The notes: generated from the letters alone by a model not told the origin. Counted from the first letter of the stretch, positions 53,255-63,087 are shown. The stretch: DNA of 64,000 nucleotides from Pseudomonas asplenii (GCF_900105475.1 NZ_LT629777.1:3906001-3970000); one strand, 5' to 3'. Numbers and translations are program-made.

Positions 53255-54538
53255 TCAGATCCCCAGCTTGTCGCGCATCGTGTAGTACCACGCCCCCAGC
53301 GCACTGAACGGCGTGCGCAGCAATTGCCCACCGGGGAACGGGTAGTGCGGCAGATCGGCAAACGCATCGAAACGCTCGGCCTGCCCACGCAGTGCCTCGG
53401 CCAGTACCTTGCCGGCCAGATGGGTGTAGGTCACGCCGTGGCCGCTGCAGCCCTGGGAGTAATAGATGTTGTCGCCCAACCGACCGACCTGAGGCAGGCG
53501 CGATAGAGTCAGCAGGAAATTGCCGGTCCAGGCGTAGTCGATCTTCACGTCCTTGAGCTGCGGGAAGGCCTTGAGCATTTTCGGCCGGACGATCGCCTCG
53601 ATATTGGCCGGATCACGCGCACCATAGACCACACCACCGCCGAAGATCAGACGCTTGTCACCGGAAAGACGGTAGTAGTCGAGCAGGTAGTTGCAGTCCT
53701 CGACGCAGTAATCCTGGGGTAACAGCGACTTCGCCAGGGCATCGTCCAAAGGTTCGGTGGTAATCACCTGGGTCCCGCACGGCATGGACTTGGCGGCCAG
53801 TTCCGGCACCAGGTTGCCGAGGTAGGCGTTGCCCGCAACGATGATGAACTTGGCCCTGACCTTGCCCTGCGGCGTGTGGACCACCGGATTGGCACCGCGC
53901 TCGATACGCACGGCCGGCGACTGTTCGTGGATCTTGCCACCCAGCGACTCGACGGCTGCCGCCTCGCCCAGCGCCAGGTTCAACGGGTGGATATGGCCGC
54001 CGCTCATGTCGAGCATGCCGCCGACATACTGATCGCAGTTGACCACTTCGCGAATACGGCGCTGATCCAGCAGTTCCAGCTGGGTATGGCCAAAGCGTTC
54101 CCAGAGTTTCTTCTGGGATTCGAGATGGCCCATCTGTTTATTGCTGAGGGCGGCAAAGACCCCGCCGTCCTTGAGGTCGCACTGGATGTTGTACTTTGCA
54201 ACTCGCTCGCGAATGATCCGGCCGCCTTCAAAGGCCATCTGCCCGAGCAGTTGCGCCTGCTTTGCCCCGACGCTGCGTTCGATCACATCGATATCGCGGC
54301 TGTAGCTGTTGACGATCTGGCCCCCGTTGCGGCCCGAGGCGCCGAAGCCGACCTTGGCGGCCTCCAATACGGTCACCCGAAAGCCATTTTCCAGTAGGAA
54401 CAGGGCGCTGGAGAGACCGGTATAACCGGCACCGATCACGCACACGTCGGTCTCGACGTCATCCTGCAAGGGCGGGCGTTCAGGTACCGGATTGGCCGAT
54501 GCGGCGTAGTAGGACTGGGGGTAGGGAGTGTTCGCCAT
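53255..54538 (-). CDS. FAD-dependent amine oxidase, PuuB-like
   Basis: 427 residues. FAD-binding GAGYTG motif (VCVIGAGYTGLSSALFLL, 31-48) and the DAO fold. SGRNGGQIV, CVEDCNYLLDYYRLSGD and YYSQGCSGHGVTYTH match gamma-glutamylputrescine oxidase (PuuB)-type enzymes. Probably oxidises a gamma-glutamylated or free polyamine. No other puu genes are nearby. Confidence 0.85.
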   Translation of the reverse strand: MANTPYPQSYYAASANPVPERPPLQDDVETDVCVIGAGYTGLSSALFLLENGFRVTVLEAAKVGFGASGRNGGQIVNSYSRDIDVIERSVGAKQAQLLGQMAFEGGRIIRERVAKYNIQCDLKDGGVFAALSNKQMGHLESQKKLWERFGHTQLELLDQRRIREVVNCDQYVGGMLDMSGGHIHPLNLALGEAAAVESLGGKIHEQSPAVRIERGANPVVHTPQGKVRAKFIIVAGNAYLGNLVPELAAKSMPCGTQVITTEPLDDALAKSLLPQDYCVEDCNYLLDYYRLSGDKRLIFGGGVVYGARDPANIEAIVRPKMLKAFPQLKDVKIDYAWTGNFLLTLSRLPQVGRLGDNIYYSQGCSGHGVTYTHLAGKVLAEALRGQAERFDAFADLPHYPFPGGQLLRTPFSALGAWYYTMRDKLGI

Positions 54539-54681
54539 CCTGCAACCTCTGTTTTATATTTTTTACGAGTGGTTTGATCCTACCTCAGATGAAATACCCC
54601 CGCCAGCCATCCCAAACAGGGAAGTTGTTGGAGCCTCACTAAAAATTTCGCCTATTCAGAGACTTAGCGGGAAGAAAGGGG

Positions 54682-54709
54682 TTGACACCCCTCGGCAAAT
54701 CCGTAGAAT
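54682..54709 (+). promoter_or_regulatory. Promoter of tRNA-Val
   Basis: TTGACA at 54682-54687 and TAGAAT at 54704-54709, 16 bases apart, 13 bases before the tRNA. Close to consensus. Confidence 0.8.
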
Positions 54710-54722
54710 GCCGCCTCACAGC

Positions 54723-54799
54723 AGGCACGTAGCTCAGTTGGTTAGAGCACCACCTTGACATGGTGGGGGTCGTTGGTTCGAGTCCAATCGCGCCTACCA
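54723..54799 (+). tRNA. tRNA-Val (GAC)
   Basis: 77 nt cloverleaf with encoded CCA. Anticodon GAC is in the loop ttgacat. D arm GCTC...GAGC, T loop ttcgagt. The acceptor stem AGGCACG/CGCGCCT has one A-C mismatch at pair 5-68. Confidence 0.95.
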
Positions 54800-54828
54800 A
54801 ACAAAATCCGCTCTGCTGGGCGGTCTGA

Positions 54829-54858
54829 AAGGGTCAATCGAAAGATTGGCCCTTTTTT
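54829..54858 (+). terminator. Terminator of tRNA-Val
   Basis: Ten-bp stem agggtcaatc/gattggccct with a GAAA-type loop and six T. Confidence 0.85.
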
Positions 54859-55046
54859 GCGTCTGGCGTTTGATGAATCCTCCCTCTGCATCAAGTCCGC
54901 ATTTGCGGCGGGCTGACCTCTGCCGTCTCCGGCGTTCTTGAAATACCGCCAAACACTCCTTTGATTGACCTCTTTCTGACGGTTCCTCAGCATCCGATTA
55001 CAGGTGGCGAGGATGCGCGCCGCCAAATCTTGCGCAAGGATGCCGC

Positions 55047-55250
55047 ATGGAAAGTAGAACGATCAGGTGGCTGGGTGAGACTCTGATTGGCATGGGGGCT
55101 GGAGCCGCTATCACCGGTTTTTCGACGTTGTACCTCTTGGCTGGAGAGGCAACGCCCAGGATGGTGTCGCTCGGTGTCACGTTGTTTGTCGTCAGTATTA
55201 TTTGTTTTGTCTGTTCCTACGTGTGCGCAATTCAGGAGGTATGGCAGTGA
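55047..55250 (+). CDS. Small membrane protein, 67 residues
   Basis: Two hydrophobic helices (about 10-32 and 38-60). The ATG has AAGGA 6 bases upstream. It overlaps the next gene (GTGA). Function unknown. The pair is adjacent to a tRNA, a favoured site for mobile DNA, but no integrase or repeat is seen. Confidence 0.65.
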   Translation: MESRTIRWLGETLIGMGAGAAITGFSTLYLLAGEATPRMVSLGVTLFVVSIICFVCSYVCAIQEVWQ

Positions 55251-55456
55251 AAGCCGCAATCGTTCTGTCCTGGCTGGCTTGTATGGTCCTGCTGATGGCG
55301 TTTGCCCTCTATCGTGGGCGCAAGAAGGCAACCGAGGGCGCGCAGCCTCGGCTGACCGATCGGGAATTGCTCAACCAGGCAACCACCGAGTTGCAGGCGC
55401 TTCGGGCGGAAGTTCGCCACCTCGGTCAGCAGATTGAGGGTAGGGCGGGAAGATAA
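55247..55456 (+). CDS. Small membrane protein with coiled coil
   Basis: 69 residues from GTG 55247 with AGGAGG 7 bases upstream. One helix (about 3-21), then a charged coiled coil (LTDRELLNQATTELQALRAEVRHL). Translationally coupled to the previous gene. Function unknown. Confidence 0.65.
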   Translation: MKAAIVLSWLACMVLLMAFALYRGRKKATEGAQPRLTDRELLNQATTELQALRAEVRHLGQQIEGRAGR

Positions 55457-55554
55457 CAGAAGGGCTGCACGCCTTGAGTACGGCTCACGATGCGCTCTCG
55501 CGGCACACATTCTTTTGACCCTTCCCTATACCGGCGTGTTGGTTCTAGAGCGGT

Positions 55555-57510
55555 TCATTTTTTAGGATGACTCCCTGCCGCTTTCGTCGGGCGGCGGGCT
55601 TTTGTCGTTCTGCTTGCAGAGGCCTTGCGTTTCTTTTTCCATGGCGCTGGTGCCGCCGTGCCGGGTGGCATGCTGATCTGCAGCTTCAGTTCGACGCAGC
55701 GCCCCACCTGCTTGCTCATCCATGCCGCCTGCTTGGCGACGAATTCTTCCAGGCTCATCTCGCCGCTTTGCACCATGTCCAGCGCCTGCTCCCAGATGGC
55801 GGTGGTGCCCGGATCGGCAATGGCCTTTGGCACGGCATCAATCAGGCTGAAGGCCGCTGCAGTCGCTGACAGGCTCTTGCCGTGCTTGACCAGGTAATTG
55901 CGCTCCAGCAGACCCTGGATGATGCTGGCGCGGGTGGCTTCGGTGCCGATGCCGGTGGTTTCCTTGAGCTTCTGTTTCAGGCGCGGGTCTTCCACGTATC
56001 GGGCGACGTTTTTCATCGCCTTGATCAGGTCGCCCTCGGTAAAAGGCTTCGGTGGTTGGGTCCACAGGTCCTTGAGGTCGACCCGGTTCACCACGCATTC
56101 GCTACCTTCACGCAACGCTGGCAAGGCCTGTGGTTCGGGGGCTTCGCGGCCCTTGGTCGGCGCCAGGGCCTCCGGCAGGGCACGTTTCCAGCCGGGCTCG
56201 ATCACTCGCTTGCCCACGGCCCGCAGTGCCTGGGCGGCACAGTCGAAATCGGCCTGGGTGCGGTCGTATTCGTGGTTGGGCAGGAACTGCGCCAGGTAAC
56301 GGGCGCGAATCAGCGTGTAGACGGCTCGGGGCTTGCCTTGCAAGCGTTCGAGGTTCGCACCCGTGCCGGTCGGGATGATGCCGTGGTGGGCGGTGACCTT
56401 GGCATCGTTCCAGGCCCGTGAGCGGCGGCTCGGATCGAGATAGGGCGCCAGTTTGCCTAGGCTCGGCTCGGCCCGTTCCAGAGCGGCCAGCACCCGCGCG
56501 GCATCACCATGTTGGCTGAGGGGCAGAAAGCCGCAGTCGCTGCGCGGGTAGGTGATGACCTTGTGGGTTTCGTACAGCGACTGGGCAATATCCAGTGTTT
56601 CCTGGGCGCCCAGCCCCAGGCGTTTCGAACACACTTCCTGCAAGGTGCCAAGGTCGAAGGGCAGGGGCGCGGCTTCGCGAATCCGCTCGGTCTTGAGTTT
56701 CACCACCCGTGCGCTGGCCGCCACGCTCATGGCTGCGGCGGCCTGTTGGGCGAGGGCCTGGTTCAGGCAGCGATCCTGATCGTCACAGGCGTCCTGTGGC
56801 GCGCGCCATTGGGCGACGAAGGGCTGGCCGTCATGCAGCAGGTGCACATCGATTGCCCAATAGGCCACCGGCACGAAGTCGGCGATGCTGCGGTCGCGAT
56901 CCACTACCAGGCGCAGGGTCGGCGTCTGTACCCGGCCCACTGGTAACACGCCCTGGTAGCCGGACTGGCGGCCGAGCAGGGTGAACAGTCGGCTCATGTT
57001 CATGCCGATCAGCCAGTCGGCTCGCGAGCGGCCCAGGGCCGAATGATAGAGGTTGAAGGTTTCGCCGCCGGGTTTGAGCGCGGCAAGTGCCTTGCGGATC
57101 GAGGCATCGTCGAGTGCCGACAACCAGAGCCGCTGGATCGGCCCGCGATAACGGCAATGCTCCACCAGTTCGCGGGCGATCATTTCCCCTTCGCGGTCGG
57201 CGTCGGTGGCGATCACCAGTTCCCGGGCTTCGCCCAGCAGGCGCTTGACCGCCTTGAACTGGCTGGCGGTCTTGGGCTTGACCTGCATCTTCCATTTTTC
57301 CGGGACAATCGGCAGGTCGGCCAGTACCCAGCGCTTGTAGCGAGCGTCGTAGGCATCCGGCGGCGCGGTCTCCAACAGATGACCGATGCACCAGGTGACC
57401 GTGGCATTGGCGCCGACCCAGCAGCCGTCGCCACGGCGCGTGGCGCCGAGTACGGCGGCAATGTCCTTGGCCTGAGAGGGTTTTTCGCAGAGGAACAGCC
57501 GCATTGCCAC
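55555..57510 (-). CDS. topB: DNA topoisomerase III
   Basis: 651 residues, type IA topoisomerase. TOPRIM domain (about 1-150) with LCEKPSQAKDIAAVLG and the IATDADREGEMIARELV motif, active-site Tyr in ITYPRSDCGFLP (about 325-336), and the C-terminal ATRASIIQGLLERNY region. Relaxes negative supercoils and resolves replication intermediates. Lys-rich C-terminus. Confidence 0.93.
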   Translation of the reverse strand: MAMRLFLCEKPSQAKDIAAVLGATRRGDGCWVGANATVTWCIGHLLETAPPDAYDARYKRWVLADLPIVPEKWKMQVKPKTASQFKAVKRLLGEARELVIATDADREGEMIARELVEHCRYRGPIQRLWLSALDDASIRKALAALKPGGETFNLYHSALGRSRADWLIGMNMSRLFTLLGRQSGYQGVLPVGRVQTPTLRLVVDRDRSIADFVPVAYWAIDVHLLHDGQPFVAQWRAPQDACDDQDRCLNQALAQQAAAAMSVAASARVVKLKTERIREAAPLPFDLGTLQEVCSKRLGLGAQETLDIAQSLYETHKVITYPRSDCGFLPLSQHGDAARVLAALERAEPSLGKLAPYLDPSRRSRAWNDAKVTAHHGIIPTGTGANLERLQGKPRAVYTLIRARYLAQFLPNHEYDRTQADFDCAAQALRAVGKRVIEPGWKRALPEALAPTKGREAPEPQALPALREGSECVVNRVDLKDLWTQPPKPFTEGDLIKAMKNVARYVEDPRLKQKLKETTGIGTEATRASIIQGLLERNYLVKHGKSLSATAAAFSLIDAVPKAIADPGTTAIWEQALDMVQSGEMSLEEFVAKQAAWMSKQVGRCVELKLQISMPPGTAAPAPWKKKRKASASRTTKARRPTKAAGSHPKK

Positions 57511-57604
57511 CTTCGTTCGATCATGTGCGCGATAGAGCGGATAGCATGCTCACTGCCAGGGCTTTGAGCAATCCTTATCTGTATGTATATACAGTTTATT
57601 TGTT

Positions 57605-58501
57605 TCAGCTCGCTGCGACCACCGCCAGTTCGCGCACCAGGAAGTCGATGAACGCCCGGGTCTTCTGCGGCACCCGGCGTGCCGAGGCATACACGGCGTT
57701 GATGCTGATCGGCGGCGCCTGCCATTCGCACATCACCGGTACCAGGCGCCCGGCGGCCAGGGCTTCCTCGACGATGAAATCCGGCAGCAGGGCGATGCCC
57801 ATGCCCGCTTCGGCGGCCTGGGCCAGCAGGTCGCCGTTGTTGGCATGCAGCGGGCCGTTGACGGTGACCCGTTGAGTCTCCCTGCCATTGCTCAGTTGCA
57901 GGCTGACACCGCTTTGCAGGTAGCCGTAGTTCAGGCACTGGTGGGCAGACAGTTCCCGTGGCGTGGTGGGGATGCCGGCGCGTTGCAGGTAATCGGGGGA
58001 GGCGACCATGATGCGCGGTGCCGGGGCCAGCAACTTGGCGATCATGGACGAGTCCGGCAGGCTGGCGATGCGGATGGTCACGTCGAAACCACCCTTGACC
58101 GGGTCCACCTGCTGGTCACTGAGCACCAGTTGCAGTTCGACGTTCGGATGCTCTCGATGAAACAGCGGGATCAGCCGCCCCAATCGCCGCAGGCCGAAGG
58201 ACATCGGCGCGTTGACGCGTAATACCCCGCGCAGCTCACCGATGCCATCGCGGGCCCGCTGCTCGGCTTCGTCCAGCGAGGCGAGCAGTTCGCGGGCCGA
58301 CTCGTAGTACTCGGCGCCGGCTTCGGTCAGGTGCAGGCTACGGGTGGTGCGCAGCAGCAACTGCACGCCGATCGCTTCTTCCAGGGCCTGGATCTGCTTG
58401 CTGACTTTTGAGCGCGGTACATCCATCGCCCGTGCCGCCGCCGCAAAGCCATTGGCTCCGACGGTGGCGACAAACGCCCGCATGCATTCGATGCGATCCA
58501 T
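57605..58501 (-). CDS. LysR-family regulator
   Basis: 298 residues. HTH MDRIECMRAFVATVGANGFAAAARAMDVPRSKVSKQIQALE and an effector domain of the YafC/DmlR type (GELRGVLRVNAPMSFGLRRLGRLIPLF). Divergent from the ABM-domain gene and probably controls it. Confidence 0.88.
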   Translation of the reverse strand: MDRIECMRAFVATVGANGFAAAARAMDVPRSKVSKQIQALEEAIGVQLLLRTTRSLHLTEAGAEYYESARELLASLDEAEQRARDGIGELRGVLRVNAPMSFGLRRLGRLIPLFHREHPNVELQLVLSDQQVDPVKGGFDVTIRIASLPDSSMIAKLLAPAPRIMVASPDYLQRAGIPTTPRELSAHQCLNYGYLQSGVSLQLSNGRETQRVTVNGPLHANNGDLLAQAAEAGMGIALLPDFIVEEALAAGRLVPVMCEWQAPPISINAVYASARRVPQKTRAFIDFLVRELAVVAAS

Positions 58502-58730
58502 GATTGTTCCTTCGATAGAATCAATGATTCTCGATTTTATGGAATTGTCCCTTTTTTATCCAGGCCCTACAGTGCGTCTCAAGCCGGTAGCACAGGTCTC
58601 CAAGTGGAGTCCGCAGTCAGCTGCCATATTGATGCACCCGGTGCCACGGCGTCGGGTCAGGCAAGAGGGAGGAGCGAGTGTCGCGACGACACTGGTCTCA
58701 TCGTTCAGAGACAAAAGGACGGAATCAGCC

Positions 58731-59342
58731 ATGAATATCGAATTGTCCGAAGGCGTGGTCACGCTGTTGGTGCGCCACCGGGTCAAGCAAGGTGGGGAAC
58801 CAGCGTATGAAGCCTGGTTGCGCGAGATCGTCGCCAAGGCGCGCAGTTACCCCGGACATCTGGGCATCGACGTGGTCCGTGGCCACAGTAGCGGCCTGGC
58901 GCTGTTCACCAGCGTGCTACGTTTTGCCAGTACCGAACAGTTGCAGGTCTGGCTGGATTCCGCTGATCGCCGGGAGTTGGTCGATCAGGCCCGCTCGCTG
59001 TTGGCCGATGGTGACCAGACCGAAATCAATGAAGACCGCGAATTCTGGTTCAACCCCCAGCAGATGGATGCCCCGACCCCGCCACCGCGCTGGAAGCAGG
59101 CCTGCGTGACATTTCTGGTGATCCTGCCGCTGACGTTCCTGGTGCCGTTGTTGTGGAAGCCGGTCTTCGCATTGTGGCCCTGGCTGGGCGGTTATGTGCC
59201 GGCCAACGTGGTGATTACCCTGACCATTGTGTTGTTGGTGGTGTATGTGTTCATGCCACGGATGACGCGGTTGTTCAGGCGCTGGTTGCAACCCGGGCAG
59301 GGCACTGCGCCGGCTCCTGCGCACCTTGAGACCCGGCGCTAA
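58731..59342 (+). CDS. Antibiotic-biosynthesis-monooxygenase domain membrane protein
   Basis: 203 residues. N-terminal ABM-like ferredoxin fold (about 8-100, VTLLVRHRVKQGGEPAYEAWLREIVAKARSYPGHLGIDVVR), then two membrane helices (about 122-145 and 155-180). This ABM-plus-TM form is common in pseudomonads. Substrate unknown. Divergent from the LysR gene. Confidence 0.8.
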   Translation: MNIELSEGVVTLLVRHRVKQGGEPAYEAWLREIVAKARSYPGHLGIDVVRGHSSGLALFTSVLRFASTEQLQVWLDSADRRELVDQARSLLADGDQTEINEDREFWFNPQQMDAPTPPPRWKQACVTFLVILPLTFLVPLLWKPVFALWPWLGGYVPANVVITLTIVLLVVYVFMPRMTRLFRRWLQPGQGTAPAPAHLETRR

Positions 59343-59394
59343 AAGGTGGGCTCTTGTATCGCCAGCATCCGGGTGAGGTTGCCCGGACGAAGCC

Positions 59395-60255
59395 TCAAAG
59401 ACTGATGGCCACGATCCCGGCCAGGACTATCACTGCGCCGACAACGCGGCGCGCGAGATGGCCCTCACGGAAAAGCCACCACGCGAGGAAAGAGCCGATG
59501 ACAATGGATGACTCACGCAGGGGCGCAACAAGTGCCACCGGCGCGCTCAGCATGGCGGTGAGAACGAGGATATAGGCCAGTGGAGAGAACACGGCCACGA
59601 TCAGGATCGGTACCGCGTCAGCGCGCAGGACGGCAGGGATCCGCTGTCGCCGTAGCAGCGCGATGGGGCTGAGGATCAGGCTTTGCAGCAGTAGTGTGCC
59701 AGCGTAATAGCTGACGGGCGCCAGTTGCCACGAGGTGATCGAGTGACTGTCCCAGAGGGTGTACGCGGCAATAGTAGCACCTGTTGCGGCCCCCCACAGC
59801 ACCCCCGGCAGCGTACTGCTGCTCCTTCTTCTGAATAGATTGCCGACGACGACGAGTATGCCGGTGACGATGAGGATCGCGCCGAGCACCGCGATTGCAG
59901 TGAGCCGCTCCCCTAGCAGGAGAACCGCGAACAGCATCGTCAGCAGGGGCCCCGTGCCGCGGGCGACGGAATAAACCACCCCAAGTTCTGCGCGGCCGTA
60001 ACCGGCCTGCAAGATCAGGGAGTATGCAATGTGCAAGGCCGCCGAGACGGCGCAACCTACCGTGAGCCGCCAATCGAGCACCTGCTGCCCCGTGACCATG
60101 AGGGCAATGCCGATCGGCACGCACAGCAGCGCCGAGGCGCAGGTATAGGCCCAGACAAACAGGAAGGTATCTTCACGCTTGTACTTCGAGGCGATGTTCC
60201 ATAGCGCATGAGCTGTGGCCGCAGCGAGGACGAGCGCGACAGTGCTGGGGTTCAT
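59395..60255 (-). CDS. EamA/DMT-family transporter
   Basis: 286 residues, ten helices in two EamA repeats (about 1-135 and 150-286). It overlaps the RpiR-type regulator (ATGA), so they form an operon. Probably an efflux or uptake permease for the regulated metabolite. Confidence 0.87.
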   Translation of the reverse strand: MNPSTVALVLAAATAHALWNIASKYKREDTFLFVWAYTCASALLCVPIGIALMVTGQQVLDWRLTVGCAVSAALHIAYSLILQAGYGRAELGVVYSVARGTGPLLTMLFAVLLLGERLTAIAVLGAILIVTGILVVVGNLFRRRSSSTLPGVLWGAATGATIAAYTLWDSHSITSWQLAPVSYYAGTLLLQSLILSPIALLRRQRIPAVLRADAVPILIVAVFSPLAYILVLTAMLSAPVALVAPLRESSIVIGSFLAWWLFREGHLARRVVGAVIVLAGIVAISL

Positions 60256-61139
60256 CAGTCGATGTCGGGCAGGTCGATGCCTGCCCGCTCTGCGTGGCGG
60301 CTGCGCTCTGGGTCGCGCAGGGCGAGGGCGGCGAGCAGGGCGTCAACGACGACGAGTTGGGCCAGGCGGCTGCCCGCTGCGGCCATCTGCGCCGGCAGTG
60401 GTGCTCCGCCGACCACCAGGGCGATATCCGCGAGGGTCGCCAGGGGTGTGCCGTACTGGTTGGTGATGGCGATGAGCGAGGCCCCGGCAGATGACGCGGC
60501 ATCGGCGATGGCGAGCGTGGTGGAAGTGCGCCCGGTCGAACTGACGGCGATGACGACATCATCAGGACCTAGCAGGCGCGTCGCGATCATTGCCGACAAG
60601 TGGTCCGGGATGCTGATGGTCGTCACGCCGACCGCGCGCAGACGGAAAACGGCGTCGGCGGCCACCGTAGAGGACGGGCCGGCACCGAATGCGATCACCT
60701 GTCGCGCAGACAGGATCCTATCGACCGCCTTGTCGAACTCTGCGAGTTCGATGGCCCCGCCGAGTGCGGTCAGGGCGTCGGTGCCTGCGCGGATGGAGCT
60801 TTCAAGCACTGAAGCCGACGTAGCGTCCGCAGCGAGTGCTTCAGGCGGTGCAAAGAACCGGGTGGTACCGCGTGCACGGGCGATCTCGATCTTGAGTTCG
60901 GCAAACCCGCCGAACCCGATCGCACGCGCAGCGCGGACCACGCTCGGCGCTGAGACGCCAGCGCGTTCGGCTACCTGCGCGGCCGTGCTTGCGCCGACGA
61001 ACAAGGGATCAGCCAGCAGCAGGGCGACCACCTTCGCCTCGCTGGCGGCGAGACCGGCGCTGCGGGCCTGGATGCTGCCAATCCATTGCCCGAGCCGCCC
61101 GTCATTGTTCGTAATTTTATTACCGGATTCGATAGTCAT
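60255..61139 (-). CDS. RpiR/MurR-family regulator with SIS domain
   Basis: 294 residues. N-terminal HTH_6 (about 20-95, STAAQVAERAGVSAPSVVRAARAIGFGGFAELK) and C-terminal SIS sugar-isomerase-like domain (about 120-270, GAGPSSTVAADAV, SSTGRTSTTLAIAD). It should bind a phosphorylated sugar or acid ligand. A perfect 18-bp palindrome overlaps its start region (61139-61156). Confidence 0.88.
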   Translation of the reverse strand: MTIESGNKITNNDGRLGQWIGSIQARSAGLAASEAKVVALLLADPLFVGASTAAQVAERAGVSAPSVVRAARAIGFGGFAELKIEIARARGTTRFFAPPEALAADATSASVLESSIRAGTDALTALGGAIELAEFDKAVDRILSARQVIAFGAGPSSTVAADAVFRLRAVGVTTISIPDHLSAMIATRLLGPDDVVIAVSSTGRTSTTLAIADAASSAGASLIAITNQYGTPLATLADIALVVGGAPLPAQMAAAGSRLAQLVVVDALLAALALRDPERSRHAERAGIDLPDID

Positions 61140-61156
61140 ATGTAATATATTACATA
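61139..61156. promoter_or_regulatory. Operator for the RpiR-type regulator
   Basis: tatgtaatatattacata is a perfect 18-bp palindrome with TGTAAT/ATTACA half-sites, the type bound by HexR/RpiR proteins. It lies between the divergent rpiR and panE-like genes and should control both. Confidence 0.85.
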
Positions 61157-61224
61157 GCCTGTCTGACGCACACAATCATCGTCTTGGCAGGCACTCTGCA
61201 ACAGAGCCACAGGAGTTCGCGTCC

Positions 61225-62121
61225 ATGGATACAGAAAACCTGACATCCGTCGCTGTCGTGGGGCCGGGTGCCATTGGCACCACGATCGCGGCAGTGCTGC
61301 ACGAAGTTGGCCGCACGCCGTTGCTATGCGGCCGCACGTTCCGCGATCATCTGACGTTGCAGGAGGGCGATTGCCTCATCAGCATTCCCGGCCCCGTCCG
61401 GACGGATCCCGGACAGATCGATCACACGGTCGATCTCGTCTTTCTCGCTGTCAAGACAACACAGACCGAGGCCGCGGCGGGATGGCTTGCCACGTTGGTC
61501 GGGCCGCAAACGGTCGTGTGTGTTCTGCAAAACGGCGTCGAGCAGAGGGAGACGATCGCCCCACATTGCCCGCGCGGGCAGGTGGTTCCCGCTGTCGTGT
61601 GGTTTCCTGCGCAGGCGCAAGCCGATGGCTCGGTGCGCTTGCGCGGCGATGCGCGCCTCAGCCTGCCGGACACGCCGGCTTCTCGCGTGATAGCCGAAGC
61701 ACTGCAAGGCACCCGCTGTTTCGTTGAGCTGGCCGCAGATTTCAGATCCCTGGCCTGGCGCAAGCTGCTGCAAAACGCAGCGGCCGGGCTCATGGCGCTC
61801 ACGCATCGTCGCGCGGGCATGTTCAGCCGGTCCGACATCTCCAGGCTTACCCTGGACTATCTGCAGGAATGTCTGGTCGTGGCCCGTGCCGAGGGTGCTG
61901 AACTGGACGACGAGGTGCCGCAGGCGATCCTCGACACGTTCCTGGCGTTTCCCGCCGACATGAGCACCTCTATCCTGACGGATCGAGAAGCTGGCAGGCC
62001 ACTCGAATGGGATATTCGCAACGGTGTGTTCTCCCGTCTTGGCCGGGCCCGTGGCATTGCAACACCCATCAGCGACGTTTTGGTGCCACTTCTTGCCGCC
62101 GCGAGTGACGGCCCTGGTTGA
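61225..62121 (+). CDS. 2-dehydropantoate 2-reductase family protein (PanE-like)
   Basis: 298 residues. Rossmann motif VVGPGAIGTTIAAVL (8-22) and the ApbA/PanE C-terminal domain with RSLAWRKLLQNAAAGLMAL (Lys, Asn catalytic pair). May reduce ketopantoate or a related 2-keto acid. Divergent from the RpiR/EamA pair and probably co-regulated with it. Confidence 0.85.
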   Translation: MDTENLTSVAVVGPGAIGTTIAAVLHEVGRTPLLCGRTFRDHLTLQEGDCLISIPGPVRTDPGQIDHTVDLVFLAVKTTQTEAAAGWLATLVGPQTVVCVLQNGVEQRETIAPHCPRGQVVPAVVWFPAQAQADGSVRLRGDARLSLPDTPASRVIAEALQGTRCFVELAADFRSLAWRKLLQNAAAGLMALTHRRAGMFSRSDISRLTLDYLQECLVVARAEGAELDDEVPQAILDTFLAFPADMSTSILTDREAGRPLEWDIRNGVFSRLGRARGIATPISDVLVPLLAAASDGPG

Positions 62122-62214
62122 TCCTGGCCTGCGCCCTCGCTGTCCTGGCTGATGGTCGTCGCGTATCGGGTCTCGATGTCGTCCGGCGAAGTTCGGTGTT
62201 GGCGTCATGGTGAA

Positions 62215-62247
62215 ATAAAAAACCCGACAGCCAGTGTCGGGTTTTTT
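62215..62247. terminator. Bidirectional terminator
   Basis: Stem aacccgac/gtcgggtt (62221-62228/62235-62242) flanked by A and T runs on both sides, between convergent panE-like and glycine-zipper genes. Confidence 0.9.
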
Positions 62248-62261
62248 CGTCGCGGGGGAGG

Positions 62262-62612
62262 TTACTTGCGACCGCCCAGTGCGCCGCCGGCGGCGCCACC
62301 CAGGCCAGCGCCGATCGCTGCGCCGGTGCTGCCGCCGAGCTGGTTGCCCAGCAGCGAACCACCTGCCGCGCCCAAGCCGCCACCCAGGGCCGCCTTGGTT
62401 TTCTTGCCTTTCTTGGCTGCCACGGCGCCGCCTGCTGCGCCGCCCAGGCCGGCACCGATTGCCGCGCCGGTGCTGCCACCCATCTGCTGGCCGACCACGT
62501 TGCCCAGGACGCCGCCCAAGCCACCTCCGACTGCTGCCTGGGTACCCCCGGCAGCCATGGCGCCTTGGGTAAACAGGGCGCTGAGCGCCAGGACGGTAAG
62601 TGCTTTACGCAT
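62262..62612 (-). CDS. Glycine-zipper periplasmic protein with internal repeat
   Basis: 116 residues. Signal peptide (MRKALTVLALSALFTQGAMA), then two near-identical glycine-zipper repeats (GQQMGGSTGAAIGAGLGGAAGG at about 41-62 and GNQLGGSTGAAIGAGLGGAAGG at about 89-110) split by a Lys-rich linker. A membrane-associated envelope protein of unknown role. Confidence 0.8.
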   Translation of the reverse strand: MRKALTVLALSALFTQGAMAAGGTQAAVGGGLGGVLGNVVGQQMGGSTGAAIGAGLGGAAGGAVAAKKGKKTKAALGGGLGAAGGSLLGNQLGGSTGAAIGAGLGGAAGGALGGRK

Positions 62613-63087
62613 GTTGCGAACCTCGAAATGAATGGAGCGCCAATTGTCGCCGGGCGCGAGCGGGGACGCAAATGATCCAGAGGCCCGGGGCCGGTTTATG
62701 TTTTTGGCGGTGTCCGGAACTTTCCTGTTTCGAGTAACAATCGGGGATGGGTAAACATAGGTTGTTGAATAGGCCGTTCATCGGAATTCATATTCGCCCG
62801 AATGTTGACGATGACCGTGTTGTTGAGTAATTCCCAGATATTAACTGTGGTCTTTCAGGGGTTTTTGATAACCGATACGAACTACTTTGGTGCAAATACG
62901 CTACTGACTGGGTTGGATGGGGCAAAACAGGGCTACCTATGGCCTTTTGCTTACCGATACCCCGTAAAAAACTGTGGTTATTGAAGGGGTTATGAATAAA
63001 ATTACACTCAAAATATCTTGTTACAAGTTTCCGGGATCCGTTATTATTACCTCGCGTTCACCTACCACGGTTTATGCATTCTTTAAG

